DNA of 64,000 nt from Periplaneta americana (taxonomy: Eukaryota; Arthropoda; Insecta; Blattodea; Blattidae), in NCBI RefSeq assembly GCF_040183065.1, contig NC_091120.1, positions 72,070,708-72,134,707 of the forward strand, in the 5' to 3' direction. The notes under the pieces were generated by a model. That model had not been told where the DNA came from and ran no database searches. It saw only the letters and a program-made list of their open reading frames with translations. Positions within the stretch are counted from its first letter, which is position 1; each line of letters starts with the position of its first letter. Position numbers and translations under genes: made by a program. Shown here piece by piece: positions 55,701 to 64,000 of this stretch.

Positions 55701-56962
55701 GCTAAGAGGAGGGAGATCATGCCTTACCCCTCCGTCCTGCTTGTGTATTAAGACGTTGACTCGCAGGTCTAGAAATGTTGGCCAATGCTATAAGGTTTCT
55801 GCGGGTACATTTAAGATTTGTGTAGATAATAAATTAATTGTGTAGTACAATTGTTTTATTTTACATAAATCATCCTTGGATAAGTAAGTTCGTAAATTCT
55901 CAATGTATGCAACGATCCGACGAATAGTTTACCAGAAATAACTGTGCACAAATGAAAAAACTGAAAGATGGTATGTCTAAACCTCTTTTTCGAATTCAAG
56001 ATACAATTTATATAATCTCTCACATGAGTTCCTATGAGAAAATATAAGTTACCGTGTCCCGCTTAGAGGGATGGAGAAATAAGTGATCATTTCAAGTGTA
56101 AATAATGGTTTATTAACATATCTTTTTACATAACTTGATGTAAAAACTCTCCGAGTTTCGGAGAATGCTCAATGCAACTCGATGTGTGCGCCTTCCTTGA
56201 GTTGCTCTGCAGACATCTAAACGGTATTCAACCTCCCGCCAAGTGTTCAGTAGCATTTTTGGAGTCACTAGTGCAGCTGCAAGGGATGAAGTATCACAAA
56301 TTCTATATATCATCAGTTCTGAGGGAAGTCAAATATACAATTTTTAATGTCAATCAAATGTATTTAGTCATTTGTGCTCGACCCCTGAGTAAAGTCTACT
56401 TTTCCTTCTCTCTCTTTAAGCCTCTTGAATAACTTCTAGACCAAATCTTTGGAATATCATGTTTTCTGATATTCCTATCAATACTTACAATTACATTTCT
56501 GCAGTGCCTGGGAAAAGTGACATAAGTCAGTTTCCACAAACCTTTTTTGATAATTTATTGACAACTTACACTGGTTTATGTCGATTTGATTTTTTTCTGT
56601 ATGAATTATTGTAATGAGAGAAATACTTGTGTCTCTTTTTCCAAGCGAGCAGATGTTCCGTAAGTTGTCAATAAATTATCAAAGAGGTTTGTGGAAACTG
56701 TCTTATGTCACTTTTCCCAAGCACTGCAGATTTCATCCTATGATTTTCCCTTTTATACCTGCTAATAGGAGTGGAATTATAACATTACTTAATATAGAAT
56801 ACACAGTTTTTTAATGCTGTATAATATTTTCTTCCATGTAGATCGATATTACACCACCTTACAGAAAATTATACGGGTACTGTTCATGTTTCAGAAATCT
56901 TCATGTACTTCTGGCTAGTGGTGTACAGCTGCTACCGCCAGATGAAGCATCAGGCTCCCTGA
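47693..56962 (+). CDS. Gene B: four-transmembrane LAPTM-like protein, 157 aa, five coding exons
   Basis: Exons 47693-47761, 48553-48640, 50844-50926, 53779-53944 and 56895-56962 (TGA) join in frame with phases 0, 1, 0, 1 and canonical GT/AG sites. The N-terminus is MLRTCCGCCSVKLGT, a Cys-rich start typical of insect four-span proteins. Predicted membrane spans: about 14-42, 55-79, 84-113 and 122-147. The tail is short (CYRQMKHQAP) and lacks the PPxY motif of gene A. The role is unknown; LAPTM-type proteins act in endosome/lysosome membranes. An in-frame ATG at 47624 in a good context (ACCATGG) would add 23 residues; I prefer 47693 because the protein then begins at the Cys-rich block. Introns hold a NUMT, transposase relics and SINEs, yet all exons are intact. 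Confidence 0.82.
48553..48640 (+). CDS. Gene B coding exon 2
   Basis: Completes the first membrane span (VLASLHLLLVVASYISV) and a loop DWDVLTADLSAY. Acceptor ATGTAG, donor GTGAGT, phase 1. Confidence 0.82.
48787..48972. pseudogene. Chimeric NUMT: ND5 fragment joined to COX1 fragment
   Basis: 48787-48886 read on the minus strand gives NIFILLISGLTMFIAGLGA then NFEYDLKKIIALST, the conserved insect ND5 block. 48887-48972 on the + strand gives AITALLLLLSLPVL, a GA-to-EV change, then ITMLLTDRNLK, the conserved COX1 block. Both use the AT-rich mitochondrial codon style. These genes are several kilobases apart in insect mitochondrial DNA, so two fragments were joined. Located in gene B intron 2. Confidence 0.85.
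49561..49981 (+). pseudogene. mariner-like transposase C-terminal relic (third family)
   Basis: + strand: VVKRRMWYQHDGCPPHW, then after frameshifts GRAGPIAWPPRSP, FFWNHLGNLLFATAVNDEED, IMAAAQAISDNTGVLRSARQ and VNGGHFEQL before TAA. Catalytic-core and C-terminal blocks of a mariner/IS630-like transposase, clearly broken. In gene B intron 2. Confidence 0.8.
50210..50810 (+). repeat. Degenerate AATA/TGAA-type simple repeat
   Basis: About 600 bp built from AATAAATAAG, TGAATAAAT and GAATTAA-like words, an old decayed tetranucleotide array in gene B intron 2 just upstream of exon 3. Confidence 0.7.
50844..50926 (+). CDS. Gene B coding exon 3
   Basis: Second membrane span: FEVVLAIIAAVALCVNILLL then IGVGK. 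Acceptor CCTCAG, donor GTAATA, ending phase 0 as in gene A's corresponding boundary. Confidence 0.82.
51066..51119 (+). repeat. (AAT)n microsatellite
   Basis: About 18 units in gene B intron 3. Confidence 0.95.
51350..51603 (-). mobile_element. tRNA-derived SINE, full length, 11-bp target duplication
   Basis: Minus strand: head GAGCCACCGGCGTAGCTTAG, B box GGTTCGATTCC, body GGTTTTTTCCGAGGTTTTCT and AAGGCAAATATCAGGTAATC, 3' block CATCGACGCTAAATGACCTC and an A-rich tail. Direct repeats TCCTGGCGTAA at 51339-51349 and 51604-51614 are perfect, so the insertion is fairly young. Confidence 0.9.
52400..52752 (+). pseudogene. Non-LTR retrotransposon 3' tail
   Basis: + strand reads MRYLRTVAGNQ, TEIRKELNIFNLTERIV, DWFQHINRLNNDRIPRKLLY and GTPKRRWVDDF, then a short 3' UTR and a (TGA)n tail. 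Counterpart of the C-terminus of the element at 14605-15337. Confidence 0.8.
52835..53450 (+). pseudogene. mariner transposase 3' half, decayed (fourth family)
   Basis: From 52965: MLEVFFDIKGLVQFEFIPEG, RTVSMEAHVAIHKRLL, RPHR-like kinetics lost to frameshift near 53100, then FLAQQCP, YSPGLAPADFYLFLKVK, and CFEKWYGRWQKCVTAQGAYS near 53360-53420. This is the DDE and C-terminal region of a mariner transposase. Lies in gene B intron 3. Confidence 0.8.
53779..53944 (+). CDS. Gene B coding exon 4
   Basis: Third span FVLPAVVFYLLMVSLYCGLL then ITFFILYVSS, basic loop RRATVTG and the start of the fourth span. The acceptor is AAG|AG (first AG used to keep frame), donor GTGAGT, leaving in phase 1. Confidence 0.83.
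54387..54927. mobile_element. MITE with AGTAGGGGA-ACTCGG ends (541 bp)
   Basis: AGTAGGGGAAACTCGGCTAA then TTCCGCA, and inverted AGTAGGGGAGACTCGGCTAA then TTCCGCA, 27 bp with one mismatch. GGAATTA motifs recur inside (54685-54735). No target duplication identified. Gene B intron 4. Confidence 0.75.
56049..56285 (-). mobile_element. Truncated mariner-like element (same family as 45775-46514)
   Basis: Terminal CCGTGTCCCGCTTAGAGGGA and, on the minus strand, ALVTPKMLLNTWREVEYRLD then VCRATQG. Only the 3' end is kept; homology stops near 56285. Gene B intron 4. Confidence 0.8.
56499..56729. mobile_element. Foldback MITE, about 231 bp
   Basis: CTGCAGTGCCTGGGAAAAGT then GACATAAGTCAGTTTCCACA at the left, inverted CTGCAGTGCTTGGGAAAAGT then GACATAAGACAGTTTCCACA. 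Arms of about 70 bp continue to TTTATTGACAACTTAC. Gene B intron 4, close to the last exon. Confidence 0.8.
56895..56962 (+). CDS. Gene B coding exon 5 (terminal)
   Basis: Completes a Lys codon and encodes IFMYFWLVVYSCYRQMKHQA P then TGA. Acceptor TTTCAG. It corresponds to the start of gene A's last exon but ends before any proline-rich tail. Confidence 0.82.
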
Positions 56963-58150
56963 CATTTGCTACATGAAGATGGGACGAGGGATTCACGACC
57001 CATCTTCTACCATCAGCTTTCGTTCTTCAACTTCGTGTTTCGCACATGGCTTCTGCAATGACTGAGCCATGCAGTCCAGTCTCTAGTGTATTTATAGTCG
57101 TATATAAGCCGCTCCACAGAAACAATGTATATTTGAAACAACGTTATAATATCCAGAAGGATTAAATGTAAGGTGCGGCTTATAGACCAGATAACTTTTA
57201 TAGTATTACGTATAGAGTCCGGATATGTATGCAAAAACAAATAATGAAATGCGTATATAAAATTGCACAAATAAGCATTATGAACACGAATAACCGTAGG
57301 TTTCTACATCGAAGACTCTGATGAAAATTTTGGGAAATCAAAATATCTGAGGAGTAAAGTTGGTGGTGGTGCAAGTTTACTGAGATATTCCTCTTTCTAT
57401 TGTCAATATCCGGCATTACTCCATTACCGTCCACAGAAGATATGAATAAGATAATCGTACCCACGTGTCCAAGTATTGTATGTGCATTTTTTTTTTTTTT
57501 TTTTTTTTTCATTTTATAGTGGTCCCCTGAGCATTGGATTTAGAGAAAATATGAAAGAGTTTATTTGTAAGAAATTACATTTCAGTATATGCACTTTGTA
57601 GCTATAGCACAGTCAGCTTAAAAAGAGTTCGAGTATTGTAGTACTAAAAAGACACGCTTTTGATTATGTTGTTTCGGGTGAAGTTAATTACGTAAAACGA
57701 ATTATACCGAAGAAAACTTACAGAAGTTATGTTCCCCCTATTATCAGCCCGGCATTTAATCTCTGAGCTACCGAAACTACATATCAGAAATGAAAGTGTA
57801 ACTTCTCATTAGCCTGAAGTTGCTCCTCCTAGCGTTGAGGAGATCGGAGCTTCAGGTGATGAGATGGTGGAAGGAAGCAGGAGCCTCATTGATTAAATGT
57901 GGATTTATTTGGTGGATTTATAATACAGTATACTTTACACTTGTTCTCATTTGCACTGGGTTACCATTTTATCAGTTCCTCCCCCCCCCCCTCGAATCGT
58001 CACACATGACCTAAATGTCAGAGAGTTAACGAAAGCTGAGGGCCGATAAACAGAGTCAGGTTTCTGTAAGATATGATGACAGTCCACTTAATATGTGTGT
58101 TAACATATATGTCGTACATGGAGTAAGGCCACAGATGGAAAATACTAAAG
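56963..58150. other. Gene B 3' flank, no gene seen
   Basis: No canonical AATAAA was found close to the stop. A poly-T run is at 57487-57509 and a C run at about 57980-57990. No coding supported. Confidence 0.5.
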
Positions 58151-58183
58151 GAGAAAGATTCGGTCCGGTGTTGTGGATTGAGT

Positions 58184-58255
58184 CTCGGCGTATTTCAGTG
58201 GTTAGAGCGCTCGGTGCGTAGAACCAAGGACCCAGGTTCGATCCCCGGCGCCGGA
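58184..58255 (+). tRNA. tRNA-like unit with conserved leader (copy 3), degenerate
   Basis: Same 72-nt layout as 5570-5641, with a broken D arm (TTTCAGTGGTTAGAGC), loop GCGTAGA, and T arm with one mismatch. The leader GATTCGGTCCGGTG, TGTGGATTGA is nearly identical to copy 1, and more distant upstream text (ACATATATG, GGCCACA) also aligns. ATTTTTTC follows. Confidence 0.5.
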
Positions 58256-58316
58256 GCGATTTTTTCTCCACTTAATACAAATGGTATTCAACTGATCAGG
58301 ACCAACATACTAACTC

Positions 58317-58500
58317 CACCACTATCGATTCTCGAGCTGAGACTGCGCCTGCGATAAACTGACTATAGAAGCTGTGGAATAACTTCTACTATCAATTCTC
58401 AGCTAAGAGTTGGACTGTGACAGGTCGACTACAGGAAGGGTGAAGTAACTTCTACTATCAAATCTTCAGCTGAGACTGATCCAGCGATAGAGGGAGTTGG
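58317..58500 (+). repeat. Decayed tandem repeat, about 70-bp period, 2.5 copies
   Basis: CTATC.ATTCTC.AGCTGAGA and AACTTCTACTATCAA recur at 58317, 58387 and 58450 with GCGATA and GACTA blocks in between. Confidence 0.65.
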
Positions 58501-60452
58501 CATAGAAACTAAGTACGAAATTAATCCTAGATGAAGGATGAAAACAGAGAGGTGCCGAAGCAAGACAATTTGTTAAGGCCTTCTCCTCTGTTGAGTAACC
58601 GGTGAACAAATACCTATTTCTGACTCTGCACCAACTTTTATACTGTACTGTGGTCCCCACAACGACACTTTAATTGGGCGGTAAAGAACATCTGATTCGT
58701 TAAAACACAGTTACAATGGGCGAACATCAGGGTTGGTTACAAATTAATTAAGTAGAGAGTTTGCTACGGTGTAGCACAGAGTAACATTGGAGAGGAAGGA
58801 GAGATGAGATTATTTTGTTTCTCTCTTAGTAAGGTATAATAGATCTTCCGTCAATAATTCCCCGTGGAATGTGGAGAGTGTCTGTAGTAGCTTGTAACAA
58901 GGGAACGTGCACCTAAAGGGCCCTGACACTGAGGTTACAACTGATTAAAAAGATAGCAGGCCGCATCTTACATTGGCAATGACTTTATAATCTTTAATAT
59001 GGATTTTATTGTCCTTTCTTCTTATCCCTCTTCTCTTTTCTCTCCAGTTGAAAGGCCACCATAAAATAGAACATTATCGTTTTGATGAAGTTAAGCAAAA
59101 TAACTATGCTTCCAAAGTGTTTGCGAATTTAGTTAAATGGTCCTAGAGATAAATCCCCTTCTCACATAGGCTACATATACAAACGAATAATCATGCATGT
59201 CCGATCTTTATTCCAGAGACAAATGATGTAAGAAAAAAATGACAATTCTGTAACAAATCTTAGCTCTGAAAAGAGGTTATCTCAATAAACATATGCAGTT
59301 TCATGTAGAAACAGAAAAACACTCCTGAAAAATATCCTGCGTGAATGTATTAATTTATATGTAGAATAAAATGCACCTAAAATGGCCTACCAAACCATAA
59401 TTTTAGGAATATCACTTAAGAATAGTTTCAGAATGTTTTACACAACATGTATTTTGCATACATATGCGGACTCTAATATTGAGAAATTGTGTTTATGTTT
59501 AATGTCGGGACATGAAATCGTTATACATTCACGAGCGGAATTATCAACTAGGGGGCCGCGATTCAGGGAACTATACAACAACGTATTCAGTCTTCCAGAC
59601 GAGGGACGATGAACAATTGTGCTCAAGAAATACAATTTGCAGTCCGTTACTTCATCAATTCACATAACATGTTTTGTAATCCATTTCCGATAAATTTATG
59701 AAGCCAAAATGTTAAAAAATCCCAGTAAGAGTTGATCCCTTTTAAGCACAGATTTTGGGAATATTTTATCTCTATGGTTTTTAATGTTGAAGATATTTTT
59801 GTATATTGTACCCTTCTGAATGTAGGTTCATAGAATCGAGGACAGTTTGTTACAGCGTGGAAGACATCTCATTTATAAGAGGATAAATGTAAACCTCGCA
59901 TATAGCTATCTATTTAGAACATACTTTCTGAAGCAGTGTAAGAAGAGGTTGCTCGGGAACAGTTTTGGACGTTCATTTGAAAACAAGGACGACTCAGTCA
60001 ACATCAGAACATAAGCAAGACAAATGTCTGTTTATAAATAAAAAAATACGAGAATGTATTTGAAAGTACTTAGAAAAGACACACAACGTTACACCATAGT
60101 TATACCGTTATACGTATTCCTCAAAAGTATAATTATACAGGTGATTGGCGAAAACGTGCGATATTCTAGGACCTGATTCCTGATAATATTGTGATGAAAA
60201 AAGTTCATATAAATATATAATATTTTTAAGATTGACTAAGTTACAACCTCCTAAAAGGAATATGAAAGTGGAAATCCAGCAGAACGATAGCCTACTAGGT
60301 TTATTAAAGTACATTTACATTATTATAAACTAACCTGAAAATTTTGTATTCAAGCTGGTTTTCAAAGACCATATTTCCTATAGCAATGCACATTGTCGCC
60401 CGAATGTGAATTGCGCGCGTCTCATTGTCTACATTCCGTTGTTGACCACAAA
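58501..60452. other. No gene seen
   Basis: AT-rich sequence without supported coding, RNA or repeats. Confidence 0.5.
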
Positions 60453-60454
60453 TA

Positions 60455-61121
60455 CAGTAGAACCTCGATTATCAGTCACCCTTTTAACCGATTAATGGAT
60501 TATCCGACTGTCTTTCTCTTGTTTTTTTTTAAATATACGAAGTACAGTATTTATATTACCGGTACTCATTTTTTCTACAGAATGTCATTAACCAGTCTTT
60601 ACCGTTACACAGTATGTAGTAGGAATGCTACCATTATCGACAGTAGAAACACTTATTTTTAGGTGGGGGTGTTTTTCACAACTTGTAAAATAGTCACTAT
60701 CTCCTTTCAAAGAAATGACTCCAAGAACTTCGACACAATTGAAAACTCGTGCATAATATAATCACTCTGTACAAAATGTCAAAAGAAAACGTGTTAGCGG
60801 TTTGGGAAAGGAAAAACCGTGGCTCATCTCGCATAAGAATAGGAGATTGGCAGTAGAAATGTGCGCGATGTAGTAAAATGAAACAAGAATAAAGTGCTAA
60901 GTATTACTGTATTTCACTGTTTTTATGTTTTCATTAGTTATAACCAGCATATTGTATAGTGCAGTGTTTAGTATGAAAACACCAATGGTTGCAGTATAGT
61001 AGGAGTTTCAAATTACGAAACTATCATGCTCTTAATCTATGAAAATATTTTATAGTACGGATTATCCGACCTTTTCGATTAACCGTTCACAACCACGTAT
61101 AATAGTCTAGAGGTTCTACTG
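60455..61121. mobile_element. pogo/Tigger-type element, internally deleted (667 bp)
   Basis: TA-CAGTAGAACCTCGATTATCA and, inverted, CAGTAGAACCTCTAGACTAT with TA both sides. ACCGATTAATGGATTATCCG at the left and CGGATTATCCGACCTTTTCG at the right are inner blocks. Around 60777 MSK then a shifted RKRV trace suggests the start of a pogo DNA-binding domain. Sister of 34834-35474. Confidence 0.75.
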
Positions 61122-61429
61122 TAAATCCAACATAATATTGTCAACAATAGATCCAATTCGTAGTTTTTGTGAATTTTTATGCAATACTCTGCCCACTGTT
61201 TCAAGCAGTGTGTGTAGTATAATTCTAAACGCTGGAGTGAAGTTCACAAGAATATGTGTTAAGAAAAGAAGAACTATAATTAATTCCAAAACTGTTGAAT
61301 ATCAAGCACTTGATACATTAATTTTTCACACTGATATGAGGAATAATTTCCTAGAATATCACAATATATTTGTCAATCACTCTGTATGTATTCTTATTCC
61401 TAACAATGATTTTTATTAACAACAAATTA

Positions 61430-62060
61430 GTAACATCTTTCTCTTTTGAATTTTTTCTCTTTTCTTAATAACTGTTTTCCTTTCTTCGTTAGAAATCTTA
61501 TTTCTCTCTTTTGCTTCCATACTCTACCTGTCTCCTTCTGACTTTGTTTAATATTTCATTTTTTAGTTTATTTCTCTTCTTACATTTTTTTCTTCTCTCT
61601 TGTCTCCTCTGTTGTCCTATTTTCGTTGTTCTTTCTCCATCTCTTCTAGTATCTTCTCTTCCATCGCCTTCTCCCTTTTTATCTTCCTTCTGCTTTTCTT
61701 CTTACATTTTCCTTTCTAATTCTCTCTCTCGTTGAATCTCTTTTATTTCTTTATATTTTTATCTTTAGCTCCCTTCATTTCTTTCGTCTTTCCTTTGCTT
61801 CTAATCTGTATTTTCGTTTTCCCTTAATCTTTTCTTCTGTTTTTCACTCTCTCCGCCTCCCATTTTCTATCATTTTTTCTCTCTCTTGCAGAATCTCTTC
61901 TTTTTCTCTTTTTTATGAATTCTCTTCTCTCTCTCGCTCTCTCTCTCTCCCCTCCATTCTCTCTTTTTAAATATTTCCTTCTTTTTCTTTCTTTTCTTCT
62001 GTATTTCTTTTTCCTCTCTCTTTTGTATATTTCCTTCTCCTTTTTCAATCAGCCATTCAT
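61430..62060 (+). repeat. Long pyrimidine-rich tract
   Basis: More than 600 bp of C/T-dominated + strand (TTCTCTCT, CCTTCTTTT, CTCTCTCTCTC). Frames on either strand (Ser/Phe/Leu or Lys/Arg/Glu rich) are compositional. Confidence 0.85.
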
Positions 62061-62095
62061 TTTTCAGCCTATTTTAGCTCCTTAAGGGGAGATGT

Positions 62096-62947
62096 AGATT
62101 CAAACAGACCAAAAATCATATTTTCTATAAACTAGAATAAAAATATTACATAGTGTTGGAAATCTCTCCACAAAATTTTGCGGCCCAAATGTTGGTTTAC
62201 TTGGGTTTATTAATAATCAAGAAGAACCACAGAGTAGTTCTAGAAAAAAGATTGGAGAGGGACTTGGACAAAAAAATAATGAACTGTAAAAGTGATTCTT
62301 CTTCAGTATTTAGAATAATTGATTTATCAATCCTTTCCAATGCTATAAACATTGCTTGTTATTGTTGTTCTTGTGGGTCACAGCAGGTAAAAAAAAATAA
62401 TCATGTGGCATGCATATTGAAACTTTACGACTTATTATCCGCAGTACCCAATTTTGAATAAAGAAGGGAATATTTTCTCAGAAACTATTTGAGATAAAGT
62501 AATGAAATTTTGCACACTACTTTATTATTACATAATGCAAATTTCCATGCAGAAAATTTGTCTTTAGGTGAATATTTAAAGAACTTTACTTTCCAAAGCA
62601 ATTACAATAATGTTTAATATATTATTATATTTTTGAAAATTTATTTTGAAAATAACCATTTGAAGGTTTAAAATTCTGTCTGCAGGGATTTGTTACAAAT
62701 AATGTAGAGTAAATGTGTACAAAATTTTAGAACCATATCTTTAATAGATCATAATATATCATATTTTGTGTTATCAGGTTAGGTGGTTTCGTAATTAGGC
62801 TTCCTGACATGATGAGGTATTGTAATTAAGTATCATAATAGAATCAGTTATTGTAAATATCTGTGCAAAATTTCAGGCGAAAAGCTAAAAAATTGTGGGC
62901 TCAGTGATTAATTACATATAACAGTGTATTTGAGCTTACGTCTCCCC
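62096..62947. mobile_element. Possible TTAA-flanked element, GGGG ends (852 bp)
   Basis: TTAA at 62092-62095 with GGGGAGATGTAGATTC; the right end, inverted, is GGGGAGACGTAAGCTC with TCAA at 62948-62951 (one change from TTAA). No transposase read. Confidence 0.45.
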
Positions 62948-62951
62948 TCAA

Positions 62952-64000
62952 TTTCCTTTTCTCAGTTATCTCTTTTCTTTAGTCTTTCATATTTTTTCGT
63001 TCTTCGTCTATTCTCTTCAACAATTTTCGTTTGCTATTCAGTCAGTCAGCAATATTTTCTTCCTTGCTCGGTTTGCCAAAACTCTTGGGAGTTACCGATA
63101 TTTTAAAATAATAAACGAACTTTAACCACTCTATAAGACTACATTACTCATATTTATGGAGCGGATGTTGATGACCTAAAAATCTACTTAAAATGATCAT
63201 TAAAACGCCCTTAAACTAATGGAAAAATGACATGAAATAAAAAGAAAATAATATTTAAATATTATTGACCGTACTCGCACCACAACTTCTTAAAAATTAG
63301 TCATCTTGTTTCAATGACTGGCCTGCAAATCTCGGACAGAGGAGGCAACTTCCTGGAATATGACTAAGATAAACGAAAAGAACATGCAACAAAATTAAGG
63401 TTTTAAGGGAAAACAGATTTTAATGAGGGTTTACAATGTGTTTCAATCAGGGGTGGTCCATATCAGTGCCTTCATTCTCAGTCTCCTCCTCCTTCCGTGC
63501 TTCACTTTAGTTACCAGATCTTCCAGATGAGGGAGTGTGAATGACGAAACAAATTGTGGGCGCAGCGTTAATTTTTGCAATCTTTGTGTTAAAAATACTG
63601 TCTATTACAGAAAATATCCTTTCCGAATCCTGTCCAGGACATAGAGAAAGTTTCCCGCCTTCCAAACATAAATTCTAAAGACACTCTCTTACCGACAAAA
63701 GAACAGTAGCGGTCAAAGTCCTCACTTAAACTAAGCTGCTGTGAAGCATTATATATTACTTCCATTGTGTGAAGTGAAACCTTCAGTGAAATGAGGGATG
63801 GACTTTGGAGTCTGTTCCAAATTATAAATCTCAAACTTCACTGTTATTCACTTATTCAGTAGGAAATTACTACTGATCTATTTGGTTAGAAAATGATTTA
63901 ACAGACCTATCGGTAAAGAAGAAAGTAAAATCCATTCCAAATGATCTTAAAATTCTTCAAAGTATTGAAAATAATCAACAAATGCCGAAAAAAATATAAA
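62952..64000. other. No gene seen
   Basis: A short pyrimidine-rich stretch to about 63060, then mixed AT-rich sequence. The minus frame 63589-63834 (81 codons) resembles nothing I know and lacks support. Confidence 0.45.

Noticed and set aside
5570-58255. Functional tRNA-Tyr genes
   Set aside because: C rather than U at position 33, no intron, mismatched arms in one copy, and conserved flanks that mark dispersed repeats.
63589-63834. 81-codon minus-strand frame
   Set aside because: No recognisable domain, no splice or start support.

Overview
The window looks like nuclear DNA of a hemimetabolous insect, with a cockroach or termite (Blattodea) as the best guess. It is AT-rich and intron-rich, full of trinucleotide microsatellites, tRNA-derived SINEs and insect-type non-LTR and mariner remnants. 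The coding exons I can support sit between canonical GT/AG splice sites and are more GC-rich than their surroundings. There are no bacterial operons, CRISPR arrays or viral genes. Species assignment is inference only.

Protein-coding content is sparse. Gene A (+ strand) enters from the left edge and contributes its last two coding exons (617-764 and 4222-4424). It encodes a multi-spanning membrane protein with a PPPPY/PPxY and poly-Gln tail. Gene B (+ strand, 47693-56962) is complete: five coding exons join with compatible phases into a 157-residue protein with four predicted membrane segments and a Cys-rich start. A and B share the phases of their last two introns (0, then 1) and a similar last membrane segment, so they look like tandem paralogues of an insect four-transmembrane family resembling LAPTM. 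One isolated minus-strand exon (31875-32042) resembles the first membrane segment of SLC17/sialin-type transporters.

The rest is mostly transposon strata. Left (0.9-3.6 kb): gene A's last intron holds five insertions. 5.1-6.9 kb: a large inverted repeat interrupted by a tRNA-like unit. 7-30 kb: foldback elements, a piggyBac-type TTAA element, a 5'-truncated non-LTR retrotransposon, a split microsatellite, a nested foldback with its empty site preserved elsewhere in the window, a CR1/jockey-like fragment and a decayed CGGBP1/hAT-like gene. 30-47 kb: SINEs, pyrimidine tracts, pogo-, mariner-, hAT- and TTAA-type elements, a nested pair at 38.6-39.0 kb, a 721-bp element with 5-bp target duplications, and an internally deleted mariner with near-perfect 37-bp ends. 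Gene B's introns carry a chimeric mitochondrial insertion (ND5 joined to COX1), two transposase relics, a SINE with an 11-bp target duplication, a retrotransposon tail and foldback elements. 57-64 kb: a second pogo-type copy, another tRNA-like unit, a pyrimidine tract and a further TTAA-type element.

No confident new functional system was found. The observations most worth following are the A/B paralogue pair, the tRNA-like units with a conserved upstream leader, the group of TTAA-flanked GGGG-ended elements, the chimeric NUMT, and the nested or target-defined insertions. Coordinates were read by eye; repeat edges without a target duplication may be off by several bases.
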